The notes under the pieces are model-generated. The model had not been told where the DNA came from, did not search any database, and saw only the letters and a program-made list of their open reading frames with translations. This document shows positions 54,059 through 62,474 of a DNA stretch of 64,000 nucleotides, one piece after another. The number at the start of each line of letters is the position of its first letter. The first letter of the stretch is position 1. The stretch covers positions 62,001 to 126,000 of the forward strand of contig CAZOPR010000003.1 in the NCBI GenBank assembly GCA_964581895.1, read 5' to 3'. Position numbers and translations under genes: made by a program. The stretch is from Exilispira sp964581895. GTDB lineage: Bacteria > Spirochaetota > JAAYUW01.

Positions 54059-55297
54059 ATGAATCCAGATTTCAAAGTAGATGAGCAACTAAAAAAAAGA
54101 GCAATCCTTTTGATAATATTATTCGGTATCATAAGTCTATTGGGTGATATTATCTATGAAGGGGCAAGAAGTATCTATGGACCTTATACTAAATCTATAG
54201 GGATGGATATCGCATTAGTAGGTTTAATAACAGGTCTTGCTGAGTTTTTTGGTTACTTTTTAAGATTGGTTTCTGGTTATCTCGCAGATAAATCTAAGGG
54301 TCACTGGACTTTTACAATAATCGGATATTTCCTTTTGATTTCTGTTCCACTTATGGCATTATCCAGTTCGTGGCAAATAATAAGTGTATTTATTATTTTT
54401 GAAAGAATAGGGAAAGCCATACGTTCGCCTGCAAAAGATACAATCCTCTCTTCTGCCACAAAACAGATTGGCACTGGATTTGGTTTTGCCATTCATGAGT
54501 CTATGGACCAACTTGGAGCAATAGTTGGGCCTTTGATTTTTAGTTTGGTTTTACTTTTAACAAAGAAATCACAGGGTGAAATTGTAGCATATAAAAAAGC
54601 ATTTTTGGCGATGTCTATACCTTTTTTAATATTGATGGTAACTGTTATTATCTCTAAAATAAAAGTTCCAAATCCAGAAAAGTTTGAGATTGAGGATAAA
54701 AATATTGAAGAAAAACTTTCAAAAACTTTTTGGCTATATTCTGCTTTCACAGTTCTGACAACAATGGGATTTATCTCATTCGCAATATTAGGTTATTTTT
54801 TTAAGGAAAAAAATATCTTAAATGACTTTCAGATACCTTTTTTCTATGCTATTGCAATGGGTGTTGATGCAGTAGCTGCATTGATAATCGGAAGACTTTA
54901 TGATAAGGTTAAAACAAAACACAATAATGTAAAGGCTGGATTAAAAACCCTTATTGTTATACCGATACTTACAATATTTATCCCTATTTTATCCTTTACT
55001 GGAAAATATTGGGCTGCAATATCCAGCATAATGCTATGGGGAGTTGTAATGGGATGTCATGAAACAATCATGAAATCTGCTATTGCTGATTTGACTCATC
55101 TTAAAAAAAGAGGAACAGGTTATGGGATTTTCAATACATTTTATGGGATAGCTTTTTTTGTTGCAGGTTCTCTTTTTGGTTTATTATATAAAATAAATTT
55201 TTATACAATAATTATAGGTATTATTGCATTTCAATTGATTTCTATTTTCATCTACTTTGCTTTACTTAAAAATGTTAATGAAAATAATAAAGCATAA
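54059..55297 (+). CDS. MFS transporter
   Basis: The 412-residue product has about twelve transmembrane helices and the MFS loop motif variant GYLADKSKGHW between helices 2 and 3, followed by ERIGKAIRSPAKDTILSSA in helix 4-5, a feature of a subgroup annotated as YfkF/uncharacterised MFS. AAAGGAG precedes the ATG. It converges with the batA-like gene with one base between stops and no terminator. Substrate unknown. Confidence 0.92.
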   Translation: MNPDFKVDEQLKKRAILLIILFGIISLLGDIIYEGARSIYGPYTKSIGMDIALVGLITGLAEFFGYFLRLVSGYLADKSKGHWTFTIIGYFLLISVPLMALSSSWQIISVFIIFERIGKAIRSPAKDTILSSATKQIGTGFGFAIHESMDQLGAIVGPLIFSLVLLLTKKSQGEIVAYKKAFLAMSIPFLILMVTVIISKIKVPNPEKFEIEDKNIEEKLSKTFWLYSAFTVLTTMGFISFAILGYFFKEKNILNDFQIPFFYAIAMGVDAVAALIIGRLYDKVKTKHNNVKAGLKTLIVIPILTIFIPILSFTGKYWAAISSIMLWGVVMGCHETIMKSAIADLTHLKKRGTGYGIFNTFYGIAFFVAGSLFGLLYKINFYTIIIGIIAFQLISIFIYFALLKNVNENNKA

Positions 55298-55298
55298 T

Positions 55299-56972
55299 CT
55301 ATTTATTTTTCAAAAACATAAATGTTATAAATTTGGATAAGAAAAGAATAGCAAGTATTATTAAGTAAAAAGTATCTACAGTATTACTATATTTTATTTG
55401 AAAGTCTTTTGAGGTTTTAAACTGATATATTTCGTTTATGTTAATATTTTTATAAATCAATCTATCCTTCTTTTTATATAATATTGATGTGTAGTTTTGT
55501 TCTAAAATATCCATATTTTTGAGCTCTTTTTCTTTTCCAGTTAATTCTAATACAAAATTCGAAAAAGAAGATTGGTAAGGTATCATTTTATTTTCAAATA
55601 CTCTGGTTAGAAGATAAAAGTAAATTATAGTTTGAGGTTTCATTAAAAACTTTTCAGATATAGAGATTGGAAAAGCAAGTATCTTTTTATCATCATTATA
55701 AAACAATGGAGAATCAATAATATTGATATTTTGTTTTTTAAGTTTTTGAAAGTCTTGCATTAATGCACTTTCATTTGTAGCTAAAAGAAACCCTGCTGTT
55801 AATTCTGTGTCTAAAATAATATTTAAGTTTTGCTGATTGAAATCTACATAACAGATTATCTTTTCAGAATTTTTATTTTTTTGTAATTTTTTTAAAATAT
55901 TTTCTTTAATATCTTCTTTTTCTTTCATATCACCTTGATAAATAAATAAAATAGGTAGAAAATTCTTATCTAAGATAAATCCCCTTTGCTTAAGTTTTTG
56001 CAAATCTTTCTCATATTCAGAAGATTGAAAGATAACAGATTTTACAAGATTTGCATAGTTACCAGAAGATTCCACTATAGGGGAAATATTTGTTAAATCT
56101 ATATAATACGATTGATTAAATAGGGAAACCTTGAATAACGATTTTTCTTCTGTTTTTAAGGATATTGAATTTTCATTATTAAAATCTAATTTTACCTTAT
56201 CATCAGCATTGATAAATAGCTTATTTTTATCAAAAATTTCAACTTTTGGTAAGTAATTGCCTTTTGATTTTAGAAAAATGCAATAAATAAAATCTGTCGC
56301 TGGCTCATAAATAATCGAAATAGGATAAAAAAAATCCTTTTGAACAGAACCAACTTCTATTATTTCGTAGTTCCCAACTTTGTTTTTACTAATGTTATAT
56401 GGAAACAGATCTGTTAGAAAAATCACTTTTTTGTAATTTTTTAGCCTTTTATCTGATAATTCATTTACATTAAATTCAAATATAGAAAATTTTTTATTAA
56501 ACTTATCAATAAAAATCTTTGGGTTGACTATCCTTTTCATTTTATTAAGATTAACTATTTTAGATTTCGCATCATTTGCATCGAAAACTGCTGCATATAA
56601 ATCGTAAGACTTAAAATCAGTTTTATGGGAATAATAATATAAAACAGCCTTCTCAAAAGGAGTAATCCCATTTGAATCTATCTTCATCATAGAATAAGAT
56701 CCATCTAAAACAAATGCCACCTTATTTGATTGATTTATATAAATAATTATATTAGAAAAAATCAGAGCCAATATTATTGCAATTAAAATATCAAAAATTA
56801 TATCATAAAATAAATGTATAATTTTAAGAAATATCTGCTTAAGTGACGGACTTTTAAATCTTTGTAAAAAAGTAAAGGAATATGCTACCTTTCTTCTTTT
56901 TATTTGTCTTACAAAAAGAAGGATAAAGATAGGTACTGCTAAAATTGTTAAAATTAAAAAGAAATCACTCAT
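55299..56972 (-). CDS. BatA-like membrane VWA-domain protein
   Basis: The 557-residue product has two N-terminal helices (about 5-20 and 57-78) in the BatA aerotolerance-regulator arrangement, then a von Willebrand A domain with the metal site DGSYSM near residue 91, a long C-terminal extension of mixed strands and a last transmembrane helix (about 535-555). BatA-type proteins accompany MoxR ATPases and DUF58 proteins. Last gene of the eight-gene operon; it overlaps the DUF58 gene by eight bases. Role in stress or envelope maintenance is inferred from family. Confidence 0.85.
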   Translation of the reverse strand: MSDFFLILTILAVPIFILLFVRQIKRRKVAYSFTFLQRFKSPSLKQIFLKIIHLFYDIIFDILIAIILALIFSNIIIYINQSNKVAFVLDGSYSMMKIDSNGITPFEKAVLYYYSHKTDFKSYDLYAAVFDANDAKSKIVNLNKMKRIVNPKIFIDKFNKKFSIFEFNVNELSDKRLKNYKKVIFLTDLFPYNISKNKVGNYEIIEVGSVQKDFFYPISIIYEPATDFIYCIFLKSKGNYLPKVEIFDKNKLFINADDKVKLDFNNENSISLKTEEKSLFKVSLFNQSYYIDLTNISPIVESSGNYANLVKSVIFQSSEYEKDLQKLKQRGFILDKNFLPILFIYQGDMKEKEDIKENILKKLQKNKNSEKIICYVDFNQQNLNIILDTELTAGFLLATNESALMQDFQKLKKQNINIIDSPLFYNDDKKILAFPISISEKFLMKPQTIIYFYLLTRVFENKMIPYQSSFSNFVLELTGKEKELKNMDILEQNYTSILYKKKDRLIYKNININEIYQFKTSKDFQIKYSNTVDTFYLIILAILFLSKFITFMFLKNK

Positions 56973-57822
56973 ATATTTTTTCCAAAATCTGCCAGTAAAT
57001 ATCTTTTACATTATCTTTCAATTTTTCTTCGATTATTTGAAAATAAAAAGTATTTAATGACTTTGAATTTAAAATACTAATAAATTTTTCTTGTTTTGTT
57101 TTTAGTTCATAAAAAGTCGATGCATCGTAAGGTATTATAAGTCTATTAGTCTCTTCATAATCGAGAACTTCGTAATCAGTATATGAAGTAAATATTTTTT
57201 CAAAAGGGATAAAAAAATGAATAATAAAAAGCTTTTTTAATAAGCTTTTGAACAACAACTTATTATTGACATCAAAAAAATCAGAAAAAATAAATAATAT
57301 TTTAGGTTTGAACTGCTTATATATATTTTTAACAGCGAGATTTATATCTGTTTGACCGTTAAAATTAATTGATTCAACAAAAGATGAAAGTTTTGAATAA
57401 TTATTTTCCCCTTTCAACATAGATAATATTGAGCTTATCTGAGAATTAAATGTTATAATATTCAAGGTAAAATTTAATTTAAGAAGCATATAAGATATCG
57501 AGCAAATTGTTTTTAAGAACAATGATTTGTCAGAGATTAACTTCATTGAAGCAGATGTATCTATTGCGATATAGATTGGAAGCATCTGCTCTTCAAAATA
57601 ATCTTTAACATAGTATCTTTCTGTTCTTCCATAAAGTTTCCAATCTATCTTTTTAAGGTCATCTGTCAACTGATATTCTCTAATATTCTTAAAATCGAAG
57701 GAACTACCCTGTTTTTTATATACTGGGTTTTCACTTCTAACATGAATTGGAAACTTATGTTTCACCGTTCTTTTAGAAAAAGATTTAGCAATATAAATCG
57801 CTTCGTTATCTGGATGAATCAT
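56965..57822 (-). CDS. DUF58 protein (VWA-like, MoxR partner)
   Basis: The 285-residue product has the DUF58 signature GSSFDFKNIREYQLTDDLKK then IDWKLYGRTERYYVKDYFEE, and a VWA-like metal site AIDTSASMKL near residue 93. The usual N-terminal membrane helices of DUF58 proteins are absent, so this is the soluble form. It lies directly between moxR and batA-like genes, the standard arrangement. It is thought to form a complex substrate or adaptor for MoxR. Confidence 0.92.
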   Translation of the reverse strand: MIHPDNEAIYIAKSFSKRTVKHKFPIHVRSENPVYKKQGSSFDFKNIREYQLTDDLKKIDWKLYGRTERYYVKDYFEEQMLPIYIAIDTSASMKLISDKSLFLKTICSISYMLLKLNFTLNIITFNSQISSILSMLKGENNYSKLSSFVESINFNGQTDINLAVKNIYKQFKPKILFIFSDFFDVNNKLLFKSLLKKLFIIHFFIPFEKIFTSYTDYEVLDYEETNRLIIPYDASTFYELKTKQEKFISILNSKSLNTFYFQIIEEKLKDNVKDIYWQILEKIYE

Positions 57823-57836
57823 TTTATAGCCTTTTT

Positions 57837-58829
57837 CTATAATGAATATTGTCTTTTCGCTCTATATAAAAGATCCTCGATAATTCCTTGCTTATCGATT
57901 GCAGCAGATTCACCTTCAAAGTTAAGAATTATTCTATGGTTAAGTATATCATAGGCAAGATCTACAATATCATCAAATGAAAGATTCAATCTTCCATTAA
58001 TAATGGCATTCCATTTTCCCCCTCTTATTAATGCTATAGCTGCTCTTGGGGATGCACCATAAAGAACATAGTTTTTAACTATTTCTGATTCAGATTTATC
58101 AGGATGAGTTTGAGCAACGACAAAAGATATCAATTGTCTCAATTCTTCAAGAACTATAACCTCTTTTTCAAGAGATAAAAGATTTTCAAGTTTATTGTAT
58201 GGGAAAAAGTAGTTTTTTTCTATCTCTTTTTCTGTTTGAATAATCTCATTTTTTTGCACAATCTCTTTTAGTATCTTGAATTCAGGATAATCGACAAATA
58301 GTTTCATAAAAAACCTATCTACCTGAGCTTCTGGTAAAGGATATGTTCCTTCAAGTTCTATGGAGTTTTGCGTAGCAATAAGCATAAAAGGATCTGGAAG
58401 TGGATATGTTGTACCTAAAAATGTTATTCTTTTTTCTTCCATTGCTTCAAGACAAGCCGATTGTGTTTTTGGTGTCGCTCTATTAATCTCATCTCCAAGA
58501 ACTATATTGGCAAAAATTGGACCTTTATAAAACTTGAAAGATTTTTTCCCTTCGCTTTCTTCTATTATATTTGAACCAATTATATCTAATGGCATTAAAT
58601 CAGGGGTGAACTGAACCCTTGAAAAATCAAGATCGAAAAATTTTGAAAAATGTTTAACAAATGTTGTTTTCCCAAGACCTGGTGGTCCTTCTATCAAAAG
58701 ATGTCCTTTTGACATAAATGTTATAAATGTCTTTTTTATGATATTATCCATACCAATCAATCTTTCACTCATATACTTAAAATAACTATCATAAATATCT
58801 TTCAATTCGGCAATTTTTTCAGTCTGCAT
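57837..58829 (-). CDS. MoxR-family AAA+ ATPase
   Basis: MoxR ATPases act as chaperones with VWA-domain partners. The 330-residue product has Walker A GPPGLGKTTF near residue 54, Walker B NIVLGDEINRATPKTQSA, sensor ATQNSIELEGTYPLPEAQ then VDRFFM, and a helical lid domain. The start is taken as the ATG at 58829, eight bases after GGAG; an ATG at 58835 is only two bases after GGAG. It overlaps the upstream membrane gene. Confidence 0.97.
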   Translation of the reverse strand: MQTEKIAELKDIYDSYFKYMSERLIGMDNIIKKTFITFMSKGHLLIEGPPGLGKTTFVKHFSKFFDLDFSRVQFTPDLMPLDIIGSNIIEESEGKKSFKFYKGPIFANIVLGDEINRATPKTQSACLEAMEEKRITFLGTTYPLPDPFMLIATQNSIELEGTYPLPEAQVDRFFMKLFVDYPEFKILKEIVQKNEIIQTEKEIEKNYFFPYNKLENLLSLEKEVIVLEELRQLISFVVAQTHPDKSESEIVKNYVLYGASPRAAIALIRGGKWNAIINGRLNLSFDDIVDLAYDILNHRIILNFEGESAAIDKQGIIEDLLYRAKRQYSL

Positions 58830-59538
58830 ATACATTACTCCTTATATTTTGATTGATAGTTAAAAATAACAAAATTATATTAAATAAGAGATTGAATATA
58901 AAAATAATTGTATAGATAGCATTAAAAGATGGGAGACTTGAAAAATACAATATTAAAAATCTATAAAACAGGCTTAATAACAATGAAATAATATATATAA
59001 ATGATTTTTTAAGTCCAAAATATAGATAAATTAAAATAGAATTTATCTCTGCTAAAAAATTTATTCCAATAAGTATCAATAAATTTGTTCTTATAACTGC
59101 TACTGACCCATATTTTAAGATTTCATAGATGTTAAAAATATTTTTGTATAATGGAAATGATAAAGATAAAATTATTGGAATGTAGATAAAGTTAAAATAT
59201 GCTGGTGAATAAAAACAGAAAGTTCGAAGTTTAGCAAGATTTGCATAGTTTATTTTTTTAGCATTTTTACTGCTTAGATTTATCAGGTTTTTTATTCTAT
59301 TTATCTCAATTTTACCAAAATCAATCCTCATAAACAAAATTATCAATATCTGATAAAAAAGGAAAAAAGAAAAATTACAAAGCTGCTGAAAAATCAAAAA
59401 ATATGCGCTTGATAGTTTTTTTTCAAGATAAATTGTTCCCGTAATAACAAAAAAACTTAAAACTAAAAGAAATATTGTTAAGATGAAATGTAAATAATCC
59501 ATTACTGAATATCTAAGTAGATATTTTTTTAATTTCAT
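58819..59538 (-). CDS. Multi-pass membrane protein of the MoxR operon, unknown
   Basis: The 239-residue product has about six transmembrane helices with basic loops (for example IKNLINLSSKNAKKI at about 85-100) and no recognised family. The ATG at 59538 follows AAGGAAAAT; a longer frame from TTG 59562 has no ribosome binding site. It overlaps the moxR start by 11 bases, so it is coupled to it. Its place suggests a membrane partner for the MoxR/VWA complex. Confidence 0.75.
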   Translation of the reverse strand: MKLKKYLLRYSVMDYLHFILTIFLLVLSFFVITGTIYLEKKLSSAYFLIFQQLCNFSFFLFYQILIILFMRIDFGKIEINRIKNLINLSSKNAKKINYANLAKLRTFCFYSPAYFNFIYIPIILSLSFPLYKNIFNIYEILKYGSVAVIRTNLLILIGINFLAEINSILIYLYFGLKKSFIYIISLLLSLFYRFLILYFSSLPSFNAIYTIIFIFNLLFNIILLFLTINQNIRSNVYAD

Positions 59539-59625
59539 ATTTTCCTTTTGTTCTGTCTTCAAACTTATTTATTTTTAGTTTTTGATTTTTTTTCTGCTTT
59601 CTATCTTTTCTTCTTTTTCATGCTT

Positions 59626-60864
59626 TTATTTATTTTGCATTTGCTTCATCTGTTCTAAATATAAGAGTATTAATTTGTAGAAAAGTTCTTCATCAAAACT
59701 TATGGTCGAAGAGCTTATATTAAATTGCTTAACAAGATAATTAAATATTTCTATCTTTTGTGTCTGGGTAAGCTGATTACTTAAAGAATACGAAAATTCT
59801 GATGAATTTGCATAAATAGATTCTAACATTGTTGAAAAATCAACCGAAGGATTCTGTGAACTTTTAATATCCTGCGATTCATAACCAGCAGGTCCTTGGG
59901 CTTTTGGGTTTTCAGGATGAGAAAATTGGTTTTTTAAAAATTCTAAAAAATTTTGCTTTATATTTTCACCAGCAGTTAAGACTTTTGTTTTAGATTCAAC
60001 AAAATTTTTTTCATCCTCTTGTAGCTGTTTTTTATATTTTTGAGCAAGAACTGATGATTGATTGTCATCCTTTTTTTCTTTACTACTACTTTTAGTAGGT
60101 TCGACATTAGAAGAAGATGCATAGTTTGAACTACTGCTTTGTAAGTTTTTTGATTCACCAAGCGAAGTGCTTTGTTGAAGTATTTGATTAAGTCTTTCAA
60201 GATATTCTTTCTGATTTATTCCATGTTTAGAATATGAGGCAGTCGCTTCTTCATACAATTTGCTTAAAAACTTGTATTGCTCAGAATCTTCATCTATCTG
60301 TTGTAAAAGTTTTTCCACTATAGATTGCATCGTTAAAACTTCTTTAATTTCGAATGGGACAACTTTGTAAACAACCTTTCCATACTGGTAAAAAGAGAAG
60401 ATTGAACCTATTCCAAAGATTATTAAAAATATAAAGAAAATAATTAAAAGGGTTTTCCATTTTAACTTCAGATTCAATCTTTTATATTCATTATTTGAGA
60501 CATTATCTTCTAAAATAGAAGAAAAATAATCTGCTTCACCTTTATTTTTCCTTTTTATTACCATATATGCTTCATATATGGTTTTTACATCTATTGACCT
60601 TAAATACTTTCCTAGATAATTGCTGTAATTTCCAATAAAGAAAACTAACAAACTAAAGATTATGGAAAAATAATAAAAAACAAAAATTATGTAATATCTA
60701 ATATTGAAAGTTAAAGAGATTAACCTTAGTAAAGAATAACCTACCAAATATAACAGTACAATAATTAAAAATCTATATAAAATAGATTGATATACTGCCC
60801 TGTTAAAGTCTTCAAACAAATATTGCTTAAATAAAGGAAATCTTTCTTCTTTTTTTTTAGCCAT
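59626..60864 (-). CDS. Membrane protein with long Ser/Gln-rich cytosolic or periplasmic tail, unknown
   Basis: The 412-residue product has two close helices (about 28-50 and 55-78), a third at about 135-158, then about 250 hydrophilic residues, first helical (VEKLLQQIDEDSEQYKFLSK), then a serine/asparagine low-complexity stretch (about 235-265) and a helical C-terminus ending MKQMQNK. No enzyme motif is visible. It is reminiscent in layout of DUF4175-like proteins in MoxR clusters, but I cannot confirm a match. Confidence 0.72.
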   Translation of the reverse strand: MAKKKEERFPLFKQYLFEDFNRAVYQSILYRFLIIVLLYLVGYSLLRLISLTFNIRYYIIFVFYYFSIIFSLLVFFIGNYSNYLGKYLRSIDVKTIYEAYMVIKRKNKGEADYFSSILEDNVSNNEYKRLNLKLKWKTLLIIFFIFLIIFGIGSIFSFYQYGKVVYKVVPFEIKEVLTMQSIVEKLLQQIDEDSEQYKFLSKLYEEATASYSKHGINQKEYLERLNQILQQSTSLGESKNLQSSSSNYASSSNVEPTKSSSKEKKDDNQSSVLAQKYKKQLQEDEKNFVESKTKVLTAGENIKQNFLEFLKNQFSHPENPKAQGPAGYESQDIKSSQNPSVDFSTMLESIYANSSEFSYSLSNQLTQTQKIEIFNYLVKQFNISSSTISFDEELFYKLILLYLEQMKQMQNK

Positions 60865-60882
60865 ATTATTGATTTATTTAAC

Positions 60883-61413
60883 TTATTTAATATATAAAAC
60901 AAATTTTCTATATGAAAGCAAAAAACCAAAAAAGAAAATAGAAAAGATCATGGTATATAAAGAGAGTTTTAATCTTTCTATAGTAAAAAGAGCAAAAATC
61001 AAAAATATTACAAAAAATAAACTTTGAACAAAAACTGAATTTGTTTTTAACTTTTTATTTTCTTCTTCATATTCTTTATCTTTTTGTTTTATAAAATTCA
61101 TGGTCAAACTAAATAAAAACAAAAAGTAAAATAATTGTAATAAACTATTTATGCAATAAATAGAAGAAGCGAGTGCTCCTATTCTAAGTGAAAATGCAGT
61201 GAAAAGAAGATCAAATATAAAAATTTTGATAAAATCATCAAATTTACTATCACTAAAAAATAGATATATCATACCAATCAGATAGGAAAAAATCAATACC
61301 ATCAACTTATCAATTGCTGGTTCATATCTTGAAACAAATGCAAAAATTAAAAAAAGAACAAGCTCAAAAAAAATGAAAAATAATATTAAATTATAATTTG
61401 TCTTAATTTTCAC
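60883..61413 (-). CDS. Multi-pass membrane protein of the MoxR operon, unknown
   Basis: The 176-residue product is almost all transmembrane helix (about six), with one charged loop KQKDKEYEEENKKLKTN near residues 110-126. No family recognised. It overlaps the end of the preceding 349-residue gene by 11 bases and lies 18 bases before the 412-residue gene, so all are one operon. Confidence 0.72.
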   Translation of the reverse strand: MKIKTNYNLILFFIFFELVLFLIFAFVSRYEPAIDKLMVLIFSYLIGMIYLFFSDSKFDDFIKIFIFDLLFTAFSLRIGALASSIYCINSLLQLFYFLFLFSLTMNFIKQKDKEYEEENKKLKTNSVFVQSLFFVIFLIFALFTIERLKLSLYTMIFSIFFFGFLLSYRKFVLYIK

Positions 61414-62452
61414 CTTTTAGCCTTCCAAATAGAAGTAGTTTATTTGTTTCAATATAATAGTTATCATCCTGAAAAATTATCTTAAAATACTTTGGTTCTG
61501 ATATAAAATAAGTAAATTCATTAAGATTTTCAATCAAAGGAATCTTCGAGTTCTGGAAAAATATCTTTGAAAATTCCATATCATAATCTTGCTGATAAAT
61601 TTTCGTTAATTTTGTCTTACTTTTCAATAAATCAAATGATAAAATTTTTGTATATTCATTCTTCATTTCGCTTTCAATAGTAAGCGGAATATTTAATAAG
61701 TCATTAAAATTTAAGTTTTGATTATCAATATTTTTCTCATCTATAGGATTTTTTATGTAACCTTTCAATATAAAATTCTGTTCATTATAAAAAATTATAA
61801 ATATTGAAAATATAAAGATAATTATGAAAAATAAAATTATTACTATCTTCTTATTGGTTAACATCAACAAAAACAATCCTATCAAAGATAATAAAATAAA
61901 TATCAAAATGGAGTTTTTATCTATCTCTTTTTTATCAAAATAATGAAGTAAAGTAGTTGACATCATGCTATAAAAATTGGGATTATACTGGTTTAATATT
62001 TTGTAGTATGAACTTTTTGCTTCAGGTTCTACTATTTCATAAAAATATTTTTCATTAAAGTTATATTTTATTAAATCTTTTTCTGCTTCTTTATTGATTT
62101 TTACTTTATATTCATACCTGTATTTCTCAGAAGAATCAAACTGTAATAATAGTTCTATTTTTGCAAAATCTGGATGACAATAGAAATAACAGGTGAAATT
62201 TTTAACATAATAATCTAATTTCGCATAAAAAATTAATTCTTTTTTATTTTCATAAGTATAAGCGTAAATCTTAAAAATTGCTTCTTTATCAAATTTCAGA
62301 TTGGATAATATAATAGAATTTAGTTTGTAACTTTGAATTTCATTAAAATTTGTTGAAGGTTCTGCTTTTATATTTATTGAAATCGAAATAATAAAAAGAA
62401 TGATAAAAAATATAAAAGAAAATGATTCTTTTTGATATTTTTTTTTCTTCAT
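61403..62452 (-). CDS. Membrane protein with signal peptide, unknown
   Basis: The 349-residue product starts with a basic run and a hydrophobic signal (about 10-30), then an exported strand-rich region to about residue 180, two adjacent membrane helices (about 180-225) and a second exported region. No family recognised. It lies 22 bases downstream of the VWA gene and overlaps the next gene. The topology (periplasmic domains on both sides of a helical hairpin) suggests a structural envelope component. Confidence 0.72.
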   Translation of the reverse strand: MKKKKYQKESFSFIFFIILFIISISINIKAEPSTNFNEIQSYKLNSIILSNLKFDKEAIFKIYAYTYENKKELIFYAKLDYYVKNFTCYFYCHPDFAKIELLLQFDSSEKYRYEYKVKINKEAEKDLIKYNFNEKYFYEIVEPEAKSSYYKILNQYNPNFYSMMSTTLLHYFDKKEIDKNSILIFILLSLIGLFLLMLTNKKIVIILFFIIIFIFSIFIIFYNEQNFILKGYIKNPIDEKNIDNQNLNFNDLLNIPLTIESEMKNEYTKILSFDLLKSKTKLTKIYQQDYDMEFSKIFFQNSKIPLIENLNEFTYFISEPKYFKIIFQDDNYYIETNKLLLFGRLKGEN

Positions 62453-62474
62453 TTTTTTTCTTTATTTTTTTAGA